The notes beneath the pieces were generated by a model. That model searched no databases and was not told the origin of the DNA. It saw nothing but the letters and a program-made list of their open reading frames with translations. A DNA stretch of 64,000 bases from Neurospora crassa OR74A (Eukaryota; Ascomycota; Sordariomycetes; Sordariales; Sordariaceae). A program made the translations under genes and the position numbers. Position 1 is the stretch's first letter; every line of letters starts with the position of its first letter. Positions 22,801 to 35,266 of the stretch are shown here, one piece after another. Where the stretch lies: positions 4,753,917 to 4,817,916 of the forward strand of contig NC_026501.1 in NCBI RefSeq assembly GCF_000182925.2. Reading direction: 5' to 3'.

Positions 22801-23189
22801 TTGCATACACAACCTGCTCTAAGGTGGACAAATCTTGCACTACATATATATACGACGGTTGTGGTTTTGAATACAGGATCTATCACTTACATACCGCTTA
22901 CCTTGGATATAAAGGGCGGTTAGTGGTAGCGTAAATAGCGGTTACTGTACATGACTACCAGTGCAAAGATATGGTACTGCATCAGGAAACTTAATCAAAT
23001 AATCTTATTCTTTATTACGGCTAGATGGTAATGGGTTGTTATGACAAATAAGAACATAAGAAAAATTGGGTGTCATTCATCCGGGTATAAAGTGTCATTC
23101 AAGCAAGTGAACTAACTGTTGAGCAACTGAAGAGTCGGCTAGCGGCGGGACTGCCATAGTCGTCGGTTCATGAACTACACCGCAAGCTA
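22801..23189. other. Convergent 3' flanks
   Basis: AT-richer stretch between the convergent protease and RBM5-like genes, including TATATATA near 22845. It should hold both polyadenylation regions. No gene. Confidence 0.5.
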
Positions 23190-26062
23190 TTACTCCTGCA
23201 ACTTCTCGAATCTCTCCCTGGCCTTATCCCTTGTCTTCTCCACAAAGTCCGAAAATTGCCCCTTCGTCCTCCTCGCCGCCTCCTCGCTCGCATCACCCAA
23301 CTTGCCTCCCTCCGCACCCAGTCCAACACCAGGCGCATATGCCTCCGTCGCGATGGCCTGTGTGCGCCCCGTGCCTTCAGCACCCAGACCCGCGCCAGTA
23401 GTCCAGCCCATCTTGGCTAACATGCCCGCGCCCTTGGACTTCTTCGCTGCTGCCGCCTCATCGTCAGCTGCATGCTGTTGTTGTTGTTGCTGTTCCTTGC
23501 GCTTGTCTCCGCCAGCAGAAACGGATGCACCTAGCCCAGCAAGCATTTGCTTCGACAATTGACCACCTGGCTTGTTGGGCTGCAGGAATGCCTGCCGGCG
23601 TTCCATCGCCCTGTCGCGGTACCGCTGAGTGCGCTGTTCCTCCCGACGGAGCTTCTTGTCGGGGACCATAGTGAGCAGCACCTTGCCCTTTGCGGCCAAC
23701 TCGGCGGCGGCGCGCTTCTTAGCTTGGTCGTCGGAAAGCATGCGCTTGTGCAGCTCGCTTTCCTGCTCGTGGCGCCATAAAGTTTCAGCGTGCTTGAAGG
23801 CACGGTGGCAGAGGTGGCAGTAGAGGGCGTCGAAGTCGGCGTACGAGGTGTAGACGGGCGGGGCGTCGTGCTTAAGGCGAGGGGTGCGGCGGGCGATGGA
23901 TCGGGGCTCGTTGCCGAGCGAGATGAGCTTGGCGGCGGCCTTTTCTTTGGTTTCTGGATCTTTGAAGTGGTTGTGAACGATGACTTCGTGGCTGATGAGG
24001 AGGTCCTCCCGCGTGTAGGGGAGATGTCCGCGGTTGTTGATGGTTTCTTGCGAAGGGACCTTCCAGTTGCAAAGAAGGCATATCATGCGGTCCCAGTCGG
24101 CATATGAGAGGTACTGATCAGTCCAGTGGGGATTCAAAGGTCCATCTGGCTCTTGATCCTCGTCGTCCGCCTCCAATTCTACATTACCGAAGCCCCCTCC
24201 AGCAGCAGCCAGCTTCTTTCCATGTAGTTCCGCTGCCTTCTTTGCCCACATCTGCATTTGAGGCGCCATTGCAATGCCCTTCTCGCCAGGAGCAGGCTCT
24301 TTCTTCTTGAATTTCTTCAGAAGGCTAGCCTGACGGGTAAGAGGATTGTCCGTAGCGCTGCCATCTTTGTGGTAGGGAGACTTATCTGCGCTTTCAGGCT
24401 CAGATTTAGGTTCAACCGAGACAACATGGATGCTAGGATAGACACGTTCGTCCCAGTACTTTAATCGAATAGTAGGGTTGTAAATAGGCTGGAAGGAAAA
24501 GCGTGGATCCTCGTCCGGGCCAACCTCAAAGGCCGGAATGAAGACACCTGTGTGAATGAACGAAACAACAACCGCTCTGGACGCAATTGTGAACCTAGGG
24601 GAATTGCGGAATTTTGCGACTGCACCCTTGGCGTCTTCAACCGTCGCAAACTCGGCAAAACCATATCTCCACGACTCGTTGCTCTTCCGGTTCCGTATCA
24701 GAAAGACGCGGCGTAGGCTACCGGGTTTTGCGCCCAGATTTGCAGTGTTGCTGCCTGGCGCTGTCGACTTCAATTTGTGGGTACCGGTAGGCGCCTTTGT
24801 CGTCTCTTCGCGGAACAGCTTCATGACGCCCCTGGCGAGAACTTCCTCGGTCACTGACGCCTCCAGACCTCTGATTACGAGATACTGTGACGGCATTTGC
24901 TGAGGATCTTCGTCGGTTTCTCCTGTTAGGAGAGGACCCGCTGATGGGCCCCCATAACCGTAGCCGTAACTGGCATCATCTGCGCCCGTTAGTTAATAAT
25001 CTGCCAGGACAAGCAAAACGGGACGAAAACCTACCAGATCTCTCTGTCTTGCATTTGAAACACGCAGCACGGTATGAGAAGTTGACTGCACCGCACTTGA
25101 AGCAGTCCCAGTCCTCATCGTCTCCACGAAAGTCGTCCATGTCACTACGATTCCTTTCGAAGAAGATATCCATGGTAATATATTCCGAGTTGGTACCACG
25201 GGTGTGCTCGAGAGGGAACGATATATCGGGATGATACTGTTCCATGAATGTCTCTGCATCCGCGCGTCGTTTGAACTCGACGACCGCAAGGCGGCGGCCG
25301 GCGCTGTCGTACCGGAATCGAACGATCTTGATCTGGTCGGTGGACATGTGCGGATCTTGAGTGACGAGATTGAGGCCGTAGAGAACCTGTAAGGGTTCGA
25401 AGAATGCGTTTTAGGATCTCTGTAAAGCTACACGATGAATGCACAAATACTGGGGTAGACTCACATCGCGTTCGGTGGCGTCCTCTGGAATACCTTGGAG
25501 AACTACAATCTTGCCTCCAGGCGCGGGCGCGGGCGCATCGTTGTGTCGCCTGGAAGATTGACCTTCCCTATACCCTCCGTTATGGCGGCCGCTTGGACTT
25601 GTCCCTCGACCACGTCCTCGGTAATCGTCGGCGTCGTAGTGTCTTCCACCACCACCACCGCCACCGCTATGTCTGCCCCAGTCTCCCCGATGAGCGCCGC
25701 CGTATCTGTCACCACCTCCTCTGTCTGGCCTGCCTCCATCTCCATCATTGTCTGTGCCGCCTTCGCGATATTCGCCGTCATCGTCGTAGTTGAGGCTTCT
25801 TGACGGACTTAGAGCATCTTGTTTACGTGTCAGACACAACCAAAGTTAGCCATGGCAAGCTCGGCAGCAACTTGTAGTAGGCACAAAAATGGCCATCGTC
25901 CAGGCTTGTTCAGGTTTTACCCTCTCTCGACCGGTAGTACTCGCCGTCTTTTGGTCTCAGATCGTTCGAGCCCGGTAGGCGCGAGTATGACGGTGGTGGA
26001 CTACGACTGCGACGACGGTAGCCACCTGTGTCGCGCGCCCTGGAAGCGTAATCCTCAGGCAT
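23190..26062 (-). CDS. RBM5/RBM10-like RNA-binding protein (RRM, RanBP2 zinc finger, RRM, C2H2, G-patch)
   Basis: Four exons: 25921-26062, 25465-25817, 25035-25386 and 23190-24979; introns of 103, 78 and 55 bp, phases 1, 0, 1, all with good splice sites. Product 878 aa. Order: Arg/Ser-rich start (MPEDYASRARDTGGYRRRSR); Gly/Asp/Arg-rich stretch; RRM1 from about 149 (KIVVLQGIPEDATERDVLYG); RanBP2-type zinc finger at 257-281 (DWDCFKCGAVNFSYRAACFK with a second CXXC); RRM2 from about 311 (QYLVIRGLEASVTEEVL); a Cys pair at CLLCNW; C2H2 finger near 667-692 (CHLCHRAFKHAETLWRHEQE); and a G-patch near 794-835 (GAGMLAKMGWTTGAGLGAEG). This order is that of RBM5/RBM6/RBM10, early spliceosome regulators of alternative splicing in the nucleus. 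A G-patch usually binds a DEAH helicase. No OCRE domain is recognised. Start ATG 584 bp from the divergent cnxH gene. Confidence 0.9.
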
Positions 26063-26646
26063 TGCGGCGCGGGTTCATGAGAAGCGCGGATGGTGTGTTG
26101 CTCGACGCGCGTATTTTGGAGACGTTCTGCGATCGGATAATTTTCTTGTGAACTGAAGTTGCGCGTTGCAAAAAATGAAATCTTCCGTCAAGTGATGGAA
26201 AGCTTTCGGTTGTATCCGTAGTTGGTGAATGGCAATTGCGAGAAGTTGCGAGAGCTCGTTGATTGTAGGTAACGAACAACCTAATGGCTTCCCGCTCGTT
26301 ATCTTATCGGGTAACTTACGGCATGCGTGACTGTATCTTACGCCATGCTCCGCCAAGTCCCACTTAAGAGGTACAAGGAACGAAGTGGACTACAACCTTG
26401 ATGTCCACCACTGACTAACATCTGACTTGATATATACCTAATACTTGCTCAAGAAGACCGTTCAATCACATCTTACTATCGCTTCACACATTCAGTCCGC
26501 ATCTACCAACTTACCAGTTCTCACTCTACATAGCTCACGACAATAACCACTTCCTGATTCAACAAATTCATGCTTGAAGCCTACAGCTTAGGACACCACT
26601 AGAAAGTCAAACATCTCACGCCTCATCAAGAATCTAGTCATCAAGC
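26063..26646. promoter_or_regulatory. Shared divergent promoter (RBM5-like / molybdopterin synthase)
   Basis: 584 bp between the two starts, the only room for both promoters and leaders. Right part is AC-rich (26440-26646), a usual fungal 5' leader. No specific operator is recognised. Confidence 0.45.
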
Positions 26647-27366
26647 ATGGCAACTCAACAACCAACCCAAACCGATAATTCGGCTCAAGCTCAACCGCCA
26701 CAAACAAACCCAGCAAAGCCCACCGAGATCTCAGAACCCGGCATCTACGTAGCCCTCACCCACGACCACCTCAACTATCAATCCGTTATAGACCGAGTCC
26801 GCTCCCCAGAAGCTGGGGCCATTGTTGTCTTTGCCGGTTCGTTCATCCCTCCTCCTCCTCCTCCCCCACTTCTGTTCCCTCTTAATTCCATCCTCTCATC
26901 CCATTAAAACCCATCAACTAACACACCCACCCAAGGTACCACCCGCAACAACTTTAACTCCCTCCCTGTCCAGCACCTCTCCTATACCTCCTATGCGCCC
27001 CTAGCTTTGCGCACCATGTTAACCATATGCCGCTCCATTCTCACCAAGCACGGGTTGAAGGGGATAGCGATGGTACACAGGTTAGGTGTGGTCCCCATCG
27101 GAGAGGAAAGTATCTTGATTGCTGTATCATCTCCCCATAGACAGGCGGCATGGAGGGCGGGGGAAGAGGCGTTGGAGGAGTGTAAAGCCAAAGTGGAGGT
27201 GTGGAAGCGGGAGGAGTTTGGTGGCGAGGGGGGAGGGGTGTGGAGAGCTAATAGGGATGGTGCGGTGGGGGTTAAGGTTGATGAGCCTAGGATAGGCAAA
27301 GGGGAAGTGGATGAGAAGGAGGATGAGGGCGACAGCGGGAACGGGGGAAATGATAGGAAGAGCTGA
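26647..27366 (+). CDS. cnxH: Molybdopterin synthase catalytic (large) subunit, MoaE/CnxH
   Basis: Two exons: 26647-26836 and 26936-27366, with a 99-bp intron (donor GTTCGT, CTAAC branch, acceptor CAAG) inside the diagnostic motif. Product 206 aa. Splicing joins GAIVVFAG to TTRNNFNSLPVQHLSYTSYA, the MoaE signature (GA...F.GTTR.NF....V..L.Y..Y). Then come MVHRLGVVPIGEESILIAVS with SPHRQAAW, and the catalytic-lysine region VWKREEF. With the small thiocarboxylated subunit it puts two sulphurs into precursor Z to form molybdopterin, the cofactor of nitrate reductase, sulphite oxidase and xanthine dehydrogenase; cytosolic. The C-terminal tail (about 160-206) is acidic, Gly-rich and probably disordered, so the length exceeds the usual 140-190 aa. 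Confidence 0.92.
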
Positions 27367-29954
27367 TAGGGAAAGGTAGCCCTAGTAGCTGGGAGGGGGG
27401 AGAGGGGAGAGAGTGGTAGTTAAAGCGCGAGTTTGGAAGGCACGAATGCCCGGAACATATATATGATGACGAGACGACGGAAATGGTCTGAGGGGAGATG
27501 AACCGACGAATTTTAGTAAGAGATGGTGAATTTGTATAAATGTCTATACTTCAGCATCTCTATTCTTTTCTTCGAACTAGGATCTATATTAGAGGCAAGC
27601 ACCTCTATGAATTCCAATATCCTCCGTATCACGTTTGTCTTTGTTTCCACATATGTCTATTAGGCCGTCGATCATAAAGCTAACATTGACCAAATAACAA
27701 ACAAAAATCATGATCATAAAGCAAATCATAACCTCATGTCCATCATTATTTATCTTCCTCGGGATAAAAGGCAGATTACTCTTACCAACTGTCTATCCCA
27801 GTTACTGAATGTCTTGCTACAGACACACTTCCTTTGTTATCTTCCCGTAGATTCTCCGTCGTGCCTTGCATTTGTCACAATCCCCTTTCCCTTCAGATCC
27901 CCCTACATCATCGATACACAAGCACATCATCTGCATTCTCCCCACCACTATAGTCTACTTCGATCCAATTCCACCGTGACTTCCACTGCCGCCATTACCC
28001 TTCTCCTTATCCCTCCCATCACTGCCATCATCATTGCCGCCTTTTAAAACACCAGTACCAACACCGGATGAAGGCTTCGGCGGCGGACAAGCGCCAATCG
28101 GCTTTGGAAAGTCATAACCTGATCCACGGCCTCTGGGCATGGTTTTGATGGGTGGCCGGATGGTGAGATGTTGGGCTGGGCTGGGATTTTGCCGGTTGAA
28201 GAACAGGGTGGAAGTTTGTGCAATGAGTGTGACTTGTTTATCTCGAGTAGGCGTATAAATGCCTTGGTCTGAAACAAAACCTGGAAGTTTGCAGGTGTTT
28301 GAGGGTGAGTGATTGTGTGTGTGTGATTGTCGGTGACCGACTGACAGGTGGAGTAGATCAGTGACCGGCTGAGAAAGATGATGTCCAAGGTCGTGGTGTT
28401 TAAGGATGACTGCTTCGTAGAAACACACCCAGTGTCTGTAACGTGTAGAGCAATTTTCTTACTTCTGGTGCAGAGTGTCTTTTCACCTTACGGTGGGATC
28501 ACTGTCTTGCTGACGTGACACAAATGATTATGGGGAGGTGGTGATTTTTCTGTGTGTCTGCCTCAAGATTGTTAGAAGAAAGAGCAGCGGCGTTTAGAAG
28601 AACGAACGACCGAATCGAGGTGGTTGTTGTCGAGATACGAGAGAACCAGAAACGATGTTTGTTCCTAGAGCAAGGGATGGGATTACCCGGGATAACGGCC
28701 TCTTTCCAATCCCCGACAGCCTGAACAAAGAAAGAACTAGATACAGCCCTTCCCAGGTCGTCGATGCCCTGACTGAGGTGATATCCAGGGAATTGGGGCT
28801 CACATATTGGGGGATAGTTCATTTTCGAATGCAGAGGAGGAGAAGAAAGGAAGGAGCAGGTCTTCAAGAGACATTGGCGATGGTTCCTGCCATGCATAAT
28901 CGGTTCTTGCGGTACTTATCCTTAGCAGGGCAGCTCGAAGACGGATCGACTGAAGCGTGAAATGGCATCTGATGGCACACCGCTTATCCTGTATGATCAG
29001 GGTACCTCCTTCCTGTAAAGCTTCTTAGTCACAGATGGGTGAGAACCTTGCGGGATAGTAAAATCGAGATCCGACAGAATCGAAAAGTCGGATGCCGTAG
29101 GTACTTACGAAACGAACGGAGTCCGGAATTGCGTGTTTCGAAAAGAAGATCAATCAGAGCATTGGGAAACACTGAATTAGGGGAAGGTGCCCTTAGTCGA
29201 CTGAGAGGTGACGCAAGCCCATGGTCGACTTGCTTGCAATTATACCGACGTACGGAATGGCTTCATCGGTCAATGGTGATGACGATCATCAAACCCAGTG
29301 AGTTATGTCAAAGAACAAGTTGAAAGGTTTGCTGTTATTTCCATTGGTGACAATATATAACTGGTACGGACACTGCAAGGAAAGAGGATGATTAGTCCGG
29401 TAGAGAGTTTGGCGGTAGAGAACCCATATTTGTCATGATGCTCATGGCTACTGGAAGCGGGAAGGCAGGGCATCAGCAGACCGGTGCAGGGATATGTCAA
29501 CTATCAGACATTTCCATGGAATACATCATTACTTATCGCACCGCAGCGTTGAGAGAAATATGCGTATCGTCATAACCCAAGCCCCCAAGCTTTGCGCAGG
29601 TCCCTACCGAGGACACATAGCACGGGACGTCCTCAATCTCCTCGCCGAAAACCCGAAAATGCTATATAATATTCCGTGAACCATGCGAAGGCCATGGACA
29701 CCCACGAGAGTAGACCCCTTCACTTAAGCCAATATCCTGTAAATGTCAAAAAAAAAAAAAAATCCCTCCATGTTGTGCGCGGCATACATGTGCCGGCTGT
29801 GCCTGTCGATTTCCGTCCATAGCCAAAATCCCAAGAAGCTCCCGCCAATCCCGAAAGTATCCCAAATCACTGACTCCGTTGAGAAATATACCTAACCAAA
29901 CTCCAAAACTCCTCCTATCTCGTCCGATCCCTCGCTGTGACTCGTGACTTGCAA
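27367..29954. other. Mostly non-coding region between cnxH and the OPT transporter
   Basis: About 2.6 kb. Apart from the weak 61-aa candidate at 27955-28140, nothing is supported. AT-richer part at 27440-27780 (3' flank of cnxH) and an A-run at about 29749-29762 in the 3' flank of the OPT gene. Confidence 0.4.
27955..28140 (-). CDS. Possible 61-aa small protein
   Basis: Weak candidate. The ATG at 28140 has an ideal context (AAAACCATGCC) and gives a short Gly- and charge-rich protein: MPRGRGSGYDFPKPIGACPP at the start and a C terminus of GGN, DDGSD and GSHGGIGSK. No family is recognised, and composition is low-complexity and basic/acidic. The surrounding 27.4-29.9 kb has no other gene, which makes a small gene plausible but not shown. 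It could be random. Confidence 0.3.
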   Translation of the reverse strand: MPRGRGSGYDFPKPIGACPPPKPSSGVGTGVLKGGNDDGSDGRDKEKGNGGSGSHGGIGSK

Positions 29955-32545
29955 CTATGGCCATTCGCGAGGTCCAAAGATCTCTCCTGGCGGAACGAGT
30001 TTCTGTACCGCTGTGGCGGTCGTATCCATGGTGCTCTTAGCCACTGTGTTGCCAAACCATTCTGGCGCTTTGGTGTGTGATAGTGTGAGGGAAAAGAATA
30101 TAACGAGAGTCGACAGCAAAAGGCCAACGTCAAGGGCGGCCGAGGTGAGGTAGTTGTACTGCAGCCACCAACCCGTCTTCCGACGGCGAATGAAAAAGTT
30201 GAAGACAGTGCCGACTATGCCCCAGCAGTAGTAGATGTAAACAGTTGCGGGCGGAATCCAGCCTGAACCGCCAAACACCAGCGGGAAGTTGACATAGCGC
30301 CAAAGCGAGCGCGGATACCGTCGAACGAAAAACCACGAAATCACGGGAGCAACGGCACCAACCAGCCAGAACCACTGTAAAGAGCTATACAGTGCTTTAC
30401 CGGAGAACATGCGGGCCGGTCCAATCGCACCCCAAATGACGGACGCAGTGAAAAATACCTTGGCACTGGGGCAATCGAATTGGTTGGCCTGGCCGTCTGT
30501 GCAAATATCGGGAATTGCCCCGAGCGCCCAGTTCATGACGGCGATCTGGACAATGGCGGACCAAACCGAAGCTATCAGCTGGGACCAAAACATGACACGA
30601 GGTGGCACCTTCATGTAATGGCCGAGCTTGAGATCCTGAATGAAATAGAGCGCCTGCGACATGACGAGATAACCGTAGTTCTTGAACATCATCATGACCA
30701 AGGGGCGGCCGGGGAGCATGTAGCCGATGACATACTCGGTCAAGACGTTCAGTCCTAATTGAATATTGGTAATGGCCTGAATGATTCCGATCGGAATGGT
30801 CCACACCACCGGAATCAATATGCAGATGATAAACGCCCACCATGGAAAGCCGGTATCCCAGGCGCACACCACGGCAAAGGACATACCAAGCATGACGGCA
30901 AATAGGATAATATACCACCAATCCTCGGCGTCACGGTATTTCTTCATGAGGCGCATGTGGACATCGTCTTCTTGATGACGGGCCAACTTCCACTGATTCC
31001 AGATGTCCTTGCCGTGGTAGAGGCCAACGTGAACAATGACGGCTGCGACAGCTGCAAAAGACAGCCCATATGCAAGGGCAAACTGGGTGGGGAGGTAAAG
31101 CGGCGAGTATGCGTGGTACTTGGCCTCGTCGAAATGCAGGTTTTCGTTAAGAATGCGCAAAACGACGTACCTCTTTCCGGTGTTGTCGTACGAGTGCGAC
31201 TCTTGGACTGGCAGATAAGCTGAGTACCATATATTCGAATATTGGATTCCAAGGGAGACAATAACGAAGAAAAACGTGACACCGCCGACGACGTTGGCGA
31301 TCGCATGAAATGGCGACGCGAGGGGTGACAGGAGATACCCAGAGATGATAGACCAATCCTAAAGAGAGTCAGCACATGAAATTGATTTCGCCCAGTAATT
31401 GTAAACCACTCACAAGAGTGATAGGGAATAGCCCATATCCGCTTTGTCCGCCAAACAGCTGATTGACAATGACGTTGTCGGGCCAGATCCAGGTAATCCA
31501 GCACATCCAAGATAGTCCCTGAAAAAGATAGCCAGGAAACCAGTACCACGCAAATGATCCGGCCATGACAATCAAGAACCATCGGTATCGGCTGATTGAC
31601 CAACCATTTGTCCTTGCCGGATCCGAGGGCGAGTGATCGTGGAGGGTGTAGAAGAGTGTGCAGTTAATGAGATCCGCGGGCCATATCATGGCAGCGGGCC
31701 AAACCAAGAACCTTCTTGCCAAACCGGCAAGCCCATAGCCAGTGCAGAGCGTCGAGATGCCGAAGAGGATTTGCCAGGCCCAGCCGAATGACTGTTTGTA
31801 CCAGATCTCCTGAGCAAGAATGACATCAGTAGCATACAAAGCACCACCGCCATACGCAGCCTAAGGAAGAAGGAGTTAGCGGCTGGCTTAACATAACAGA
31901 AGGCCAGACGTACATTGGACATGACAACAATGATGACATGTTCCTTGAAGTTGAATGGTCCGGGTTTGAGGTTGAACTTGATGCCGAATACGGTGAAAAC
32001 ACGGTCGGGGAAGATGAGATCCCAGCCCAGGCCGATGGGGTATGCTATGAGTTGGATAGCCAAAGTCGACAACGAGATGCTAGGGTTTCGCAACGAGAGA
32101 AGCATATTGACAGCGGAACCGATAGTGCAAAGCAACATGCCGATAGTCCAGGCCCGGATGGTGTTGACGGGCATCTCGACATCGTAATTTCGTACTGAAG
32201 CTCGAACCTTTTGAAGTCAGTGTTAGAGAGAATCCAAATCGGCGTTGATCATGACACGTAGAGCGATGAAGCGGGATATCTCACTTCTGGATATGGGGAA
32301 TTGTCTTCAGCCAATATTTGGTCGATCTCGGTTCCTTTCTCGATGTTTGCGCTATTCAAAGCCGTTTCGACCTCGTCCAGCTCGTCCAATGGTAGGTTTG
32401 GGTCCAGGCGATGCATCTTTTCGAACCGCTTCAGTGCAGTCAAGGCCTCAATGCCAGTCGAGTCACCTTCCAGCGATCCATCGTCTACCATATCCGGCAT
32501 AACATCCTCATCGCCGTGCCGTCGTCGAAAAAAATTGCGAAGCAT
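29955..32545 (-). CDS. Oligopeptide transporter, OPT family
   Basis: Four exons: 32285-32545, 31914-32207, 31414-31860 and 29955-31358, with introns of 77, 53 and 55 bp, all phase 0 and with good donors (GTGAGA, GTACGT, GTGAGT). Product 801 aa. Conserved OPT blocks: NSPYPEVRASV and VEMPVNTIRAW just before the first membrane helix; FNLKPGPFNFKEHVIIVVMS then NAAYGGGALYATDVILAQ; DNTGKRYVVLRILNEN; AYSPLYLPTQFALAYGLSFA; and the HYMKVPPR motif at about 582-588. About 12-16 hydrophobic segments make it a plasma-membrane proton-coupled importer of tetra- and pentapeptides (Isp4/OPT1 type) or glutathione; some fungal OPTs move iron chelates. The start was placed at the ATG at 32545 in a good context (CAAAATGC); the earlier open frame has no ATG. 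Nothing is truncated. Confidence 0.93.
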
Positions 32546-33118
32546 TTTGGAGCAACAGCGTGGTTCGCTATGCCTCCCATGCAACCAAGCCGGGAAAGCA
32601 AAGCGGGAACACGATCGGGTTCGTGCCGATCTGATGGGGCAATTCCGTAAAGCGACGGATAAAACTTGACAGCTGGATGGTTAGTAAGCTGATCGAAGCG
32701 TAAACATCGCTGCCTCGACTCCAGCGACCGTCGACGTTTAGAACATAAGGCTACGATGTGAGTTGAAGAGGTAAGAATCCAAAAGGGTTATGACGGAGGA
32801 AGAGTGTTGTAAATGGAATGTCGACTGAGGGAGACGACGATGAAAGGAGAGACGGATGAGATGATAGGGAGATAGCAAAAATGTGGGTTCCGAGTTCACG
32901 CCAGGCCGGTCTCTGGACCAGTCCCGGGTTCTCTTTGGCTCGTCTCTCTAGCCCTCTTTCGGACCTCTCTCAGACCGGTCGAAGTCTTGGCCTTTCGCAC
33001 CTCATTGTGGCATGGACTAGCGTGGTGTGAAGATACTGTGTAGATATGTCGTGGGTGCGTGGATGTCCAGTGGGTGACTGCCCGTGTGTGCCGGGGCTAC
33101 CACGGCTCACACGGTCAA

Positions 33119-33140
33119 CACCACCACCACCACCACCACC
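33119..33140 (+). repeat. (CAC)n microsatellite
   Basis: Seven CAC-type units, extending imperfectly to about 33148, in the gene-free region upstream of the OPT transporter. Confidence 0.85.
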
Positions 33141-35223
33141 ATCACCTCAGGGCACCACACCTCTTTCTTCACTTGCTTGTCGGCCAGGGCAGTGCTGGGA
33201 AACAGTACACTAGTTGCGGTTGAAAATGTGGGAGGGGCAATGCATGATATCGAACTGTACCATGTCTGGAAGCACTAGCCATGGCGGAAGATGCAGCCCC
33301 AGCCAGTGATGACCTGCCTAAATGGGCCCGAGGGCCTGCGAAGGGCAACTACAGGGTGGGTTCAAGCGAGACCGACAGGGGTTGAGGGTATCTTGAAGCG
33401 GGGGCAACCACATGGGCTCGATGGGTAAAGAGGCTCAGGGCAGAGGGAGACGATGGAGGAGAAGGCTGGCGTGAGCGTTTTCCGGTTCGCACTCTGGTCC
33501 CCGTCGCTGGGCGGGTGCTGACTGGCTGGAATGACTGTCCAAACTTCACCTCGGCGATCATTATGGGGAACATGGATCAATTGTTCGAATGGGTACTGGG
33601 ACCGATACTAGCAGTCTGTGGACGGCGATGTTGTTCGAAAATCATGAGCCATGGATTCCGCGAAACACATGGTGACTTCACAAAGTCGGCTCTTGATGTG
33701 CGGATAGCGTTTTGTTTGGGATATCTTGATAAGGCCGATGAAGGACCTTTTTGATCCGTCCCATTGCTGGTAGCAGTGTTTGAAGTACTGTAGAGCAAAA
33801 TGGCAATGTTGCACTCTGACGGCGCCGCCTTCGTATTGATAGAAGCCCCCGTGTCTCGTTGCTGAGAATATATACCTAACATTGATTCTTCAGCTGCTGT
33901 TCTGTCCTGCACCAGTGGCTCTCTGGACTTGTTGAATCAACAGGCAAGCAGTGGCTATACACTACAGATAGCACTCAGAGTCTCAGACAGCGCCGGCGAA
34001 GCAGCGGAAAACGGAGTTGCCTCGCATCTCCGCCAACTGGGGCGATATGGCGCAGCAGTTCTGACGGCTTGCCACTTTCTCATCAATTTCGCTGCCTCTC
34101 GTTTCTGGGGAATCTGGTAGGTTCGTAGGATCGATCCCGGCAAGTATACCGTTCGTGCCACCGTTTCTCCGTGGTTTCTGAGTGGTCCAGTGGCCATGAT
34201 GGTGGGGATGAGTTCAAGCTAGTGCTTGACTAGGCGACGGCCGACGGCGGGCATGCAAATGCTTAAAAAAAATGCGGGCCACTAGCCCAGGCGCATTACA
34301 TGGTCGTGATGGGATCGGGAATGTTACCACGAAGTCCTAGGTGAAAAGAGTTATGTAAGGTATGTAATGGAATGAGAAAATGAGATGGAATGTCCTTGAT
34401 TCCATCCGAATCAAGAAGCCAATTTGGGACATGGAATAGAACACTGCAGTCTACCTACTCTACTCCCGCTACAAGGAGCGACAACCAGTGGGAAGTCTCC
34501 ACCGTTCGGGGTTTGAGGATGGAAATAATGCACTGAGAAGGAACTGCCTCTCTCTATCCGCCCCGCAGATGCCCTGTGGTTGCCCAGCCTTTGAGCGGGA
34601 TTCCATCTCATCTCCAATATCTCGGCAGGCATCGTCCGGGGACCTACCCAGAACCGCCGGCACTCGGAACACGCAATCTCGAGATATGACCTCGATACAA
34701 AGTACCTATCAACGCCTTCGTCCAAGACGGACGGTCAAGACCTGCGCCGAGCCTCCAGAACCAATCTCAGACGTTTCTTTTATCTCTGGAAAGTGTGGTC
34801 AGGAGCGGTCCAACTTCATGACTGTACCCCTTCCAAGTCAATTCCAAGCATCCACGACATCTCAGCTTGTGTCTTGGTTCCATTTTGTGGCAGTCGCAGT
34901 TCTCAACCACCCACTCCTACCACTGACTGCATTCCCGTCTTGCCCAGGTCCACCCCCCTCATTTTCCATTCCATCACGCCGCCGAGACGCCAGATGATGT
35001 TGTCTACATACCATGAACGATAACCAGCAAATGACCAATCCCAAAATTTCGTACTGTGTGTTGTGCAGGCAGGGCAGTCTGGTCGGCTACTATCTTGCGA
35101 GTGCCGAACGAGTTACTCTTCTCTTCGTTCGATAAGCTCTGTTGGGGTGTCGAGTTTCCAACGAGCCATGTGACAAATCATTGGCACCAGGTACCGCTCT
35201 CTCTCTCTCCATCGTTATCAAAG

Positions 35224-35225
<2 letters not shown>

Positions 35226-35262
<37 letters not shown>
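35226..35262 (+). repeat. Homopolymer T37 tract
   Basis: Thirty-seven consecutive T, then AATTCTTCTTTTTCTTTTAA, so on the minus strand an A-rich region ends in an A37 tail. Could be a replication-slippage homopolymer or the poly(A) tail of a retroposed sequence on the minus strand; no matching target-site duplication was seen. Confidence 0.9.

Positions 35263-35266
<4 letters not shown>

Noticed and set aside
34090-34160. Possible tRNA T-arm (GGATCGATCC)
   Set aside because: No matching acceptor stem, A box or anticodon arm could be paired.
34488-34997. 169-codon plus-strand frame in the gene-free region
   Set aside because: No family pattern, overlaps minus-strand frames, poor start context.
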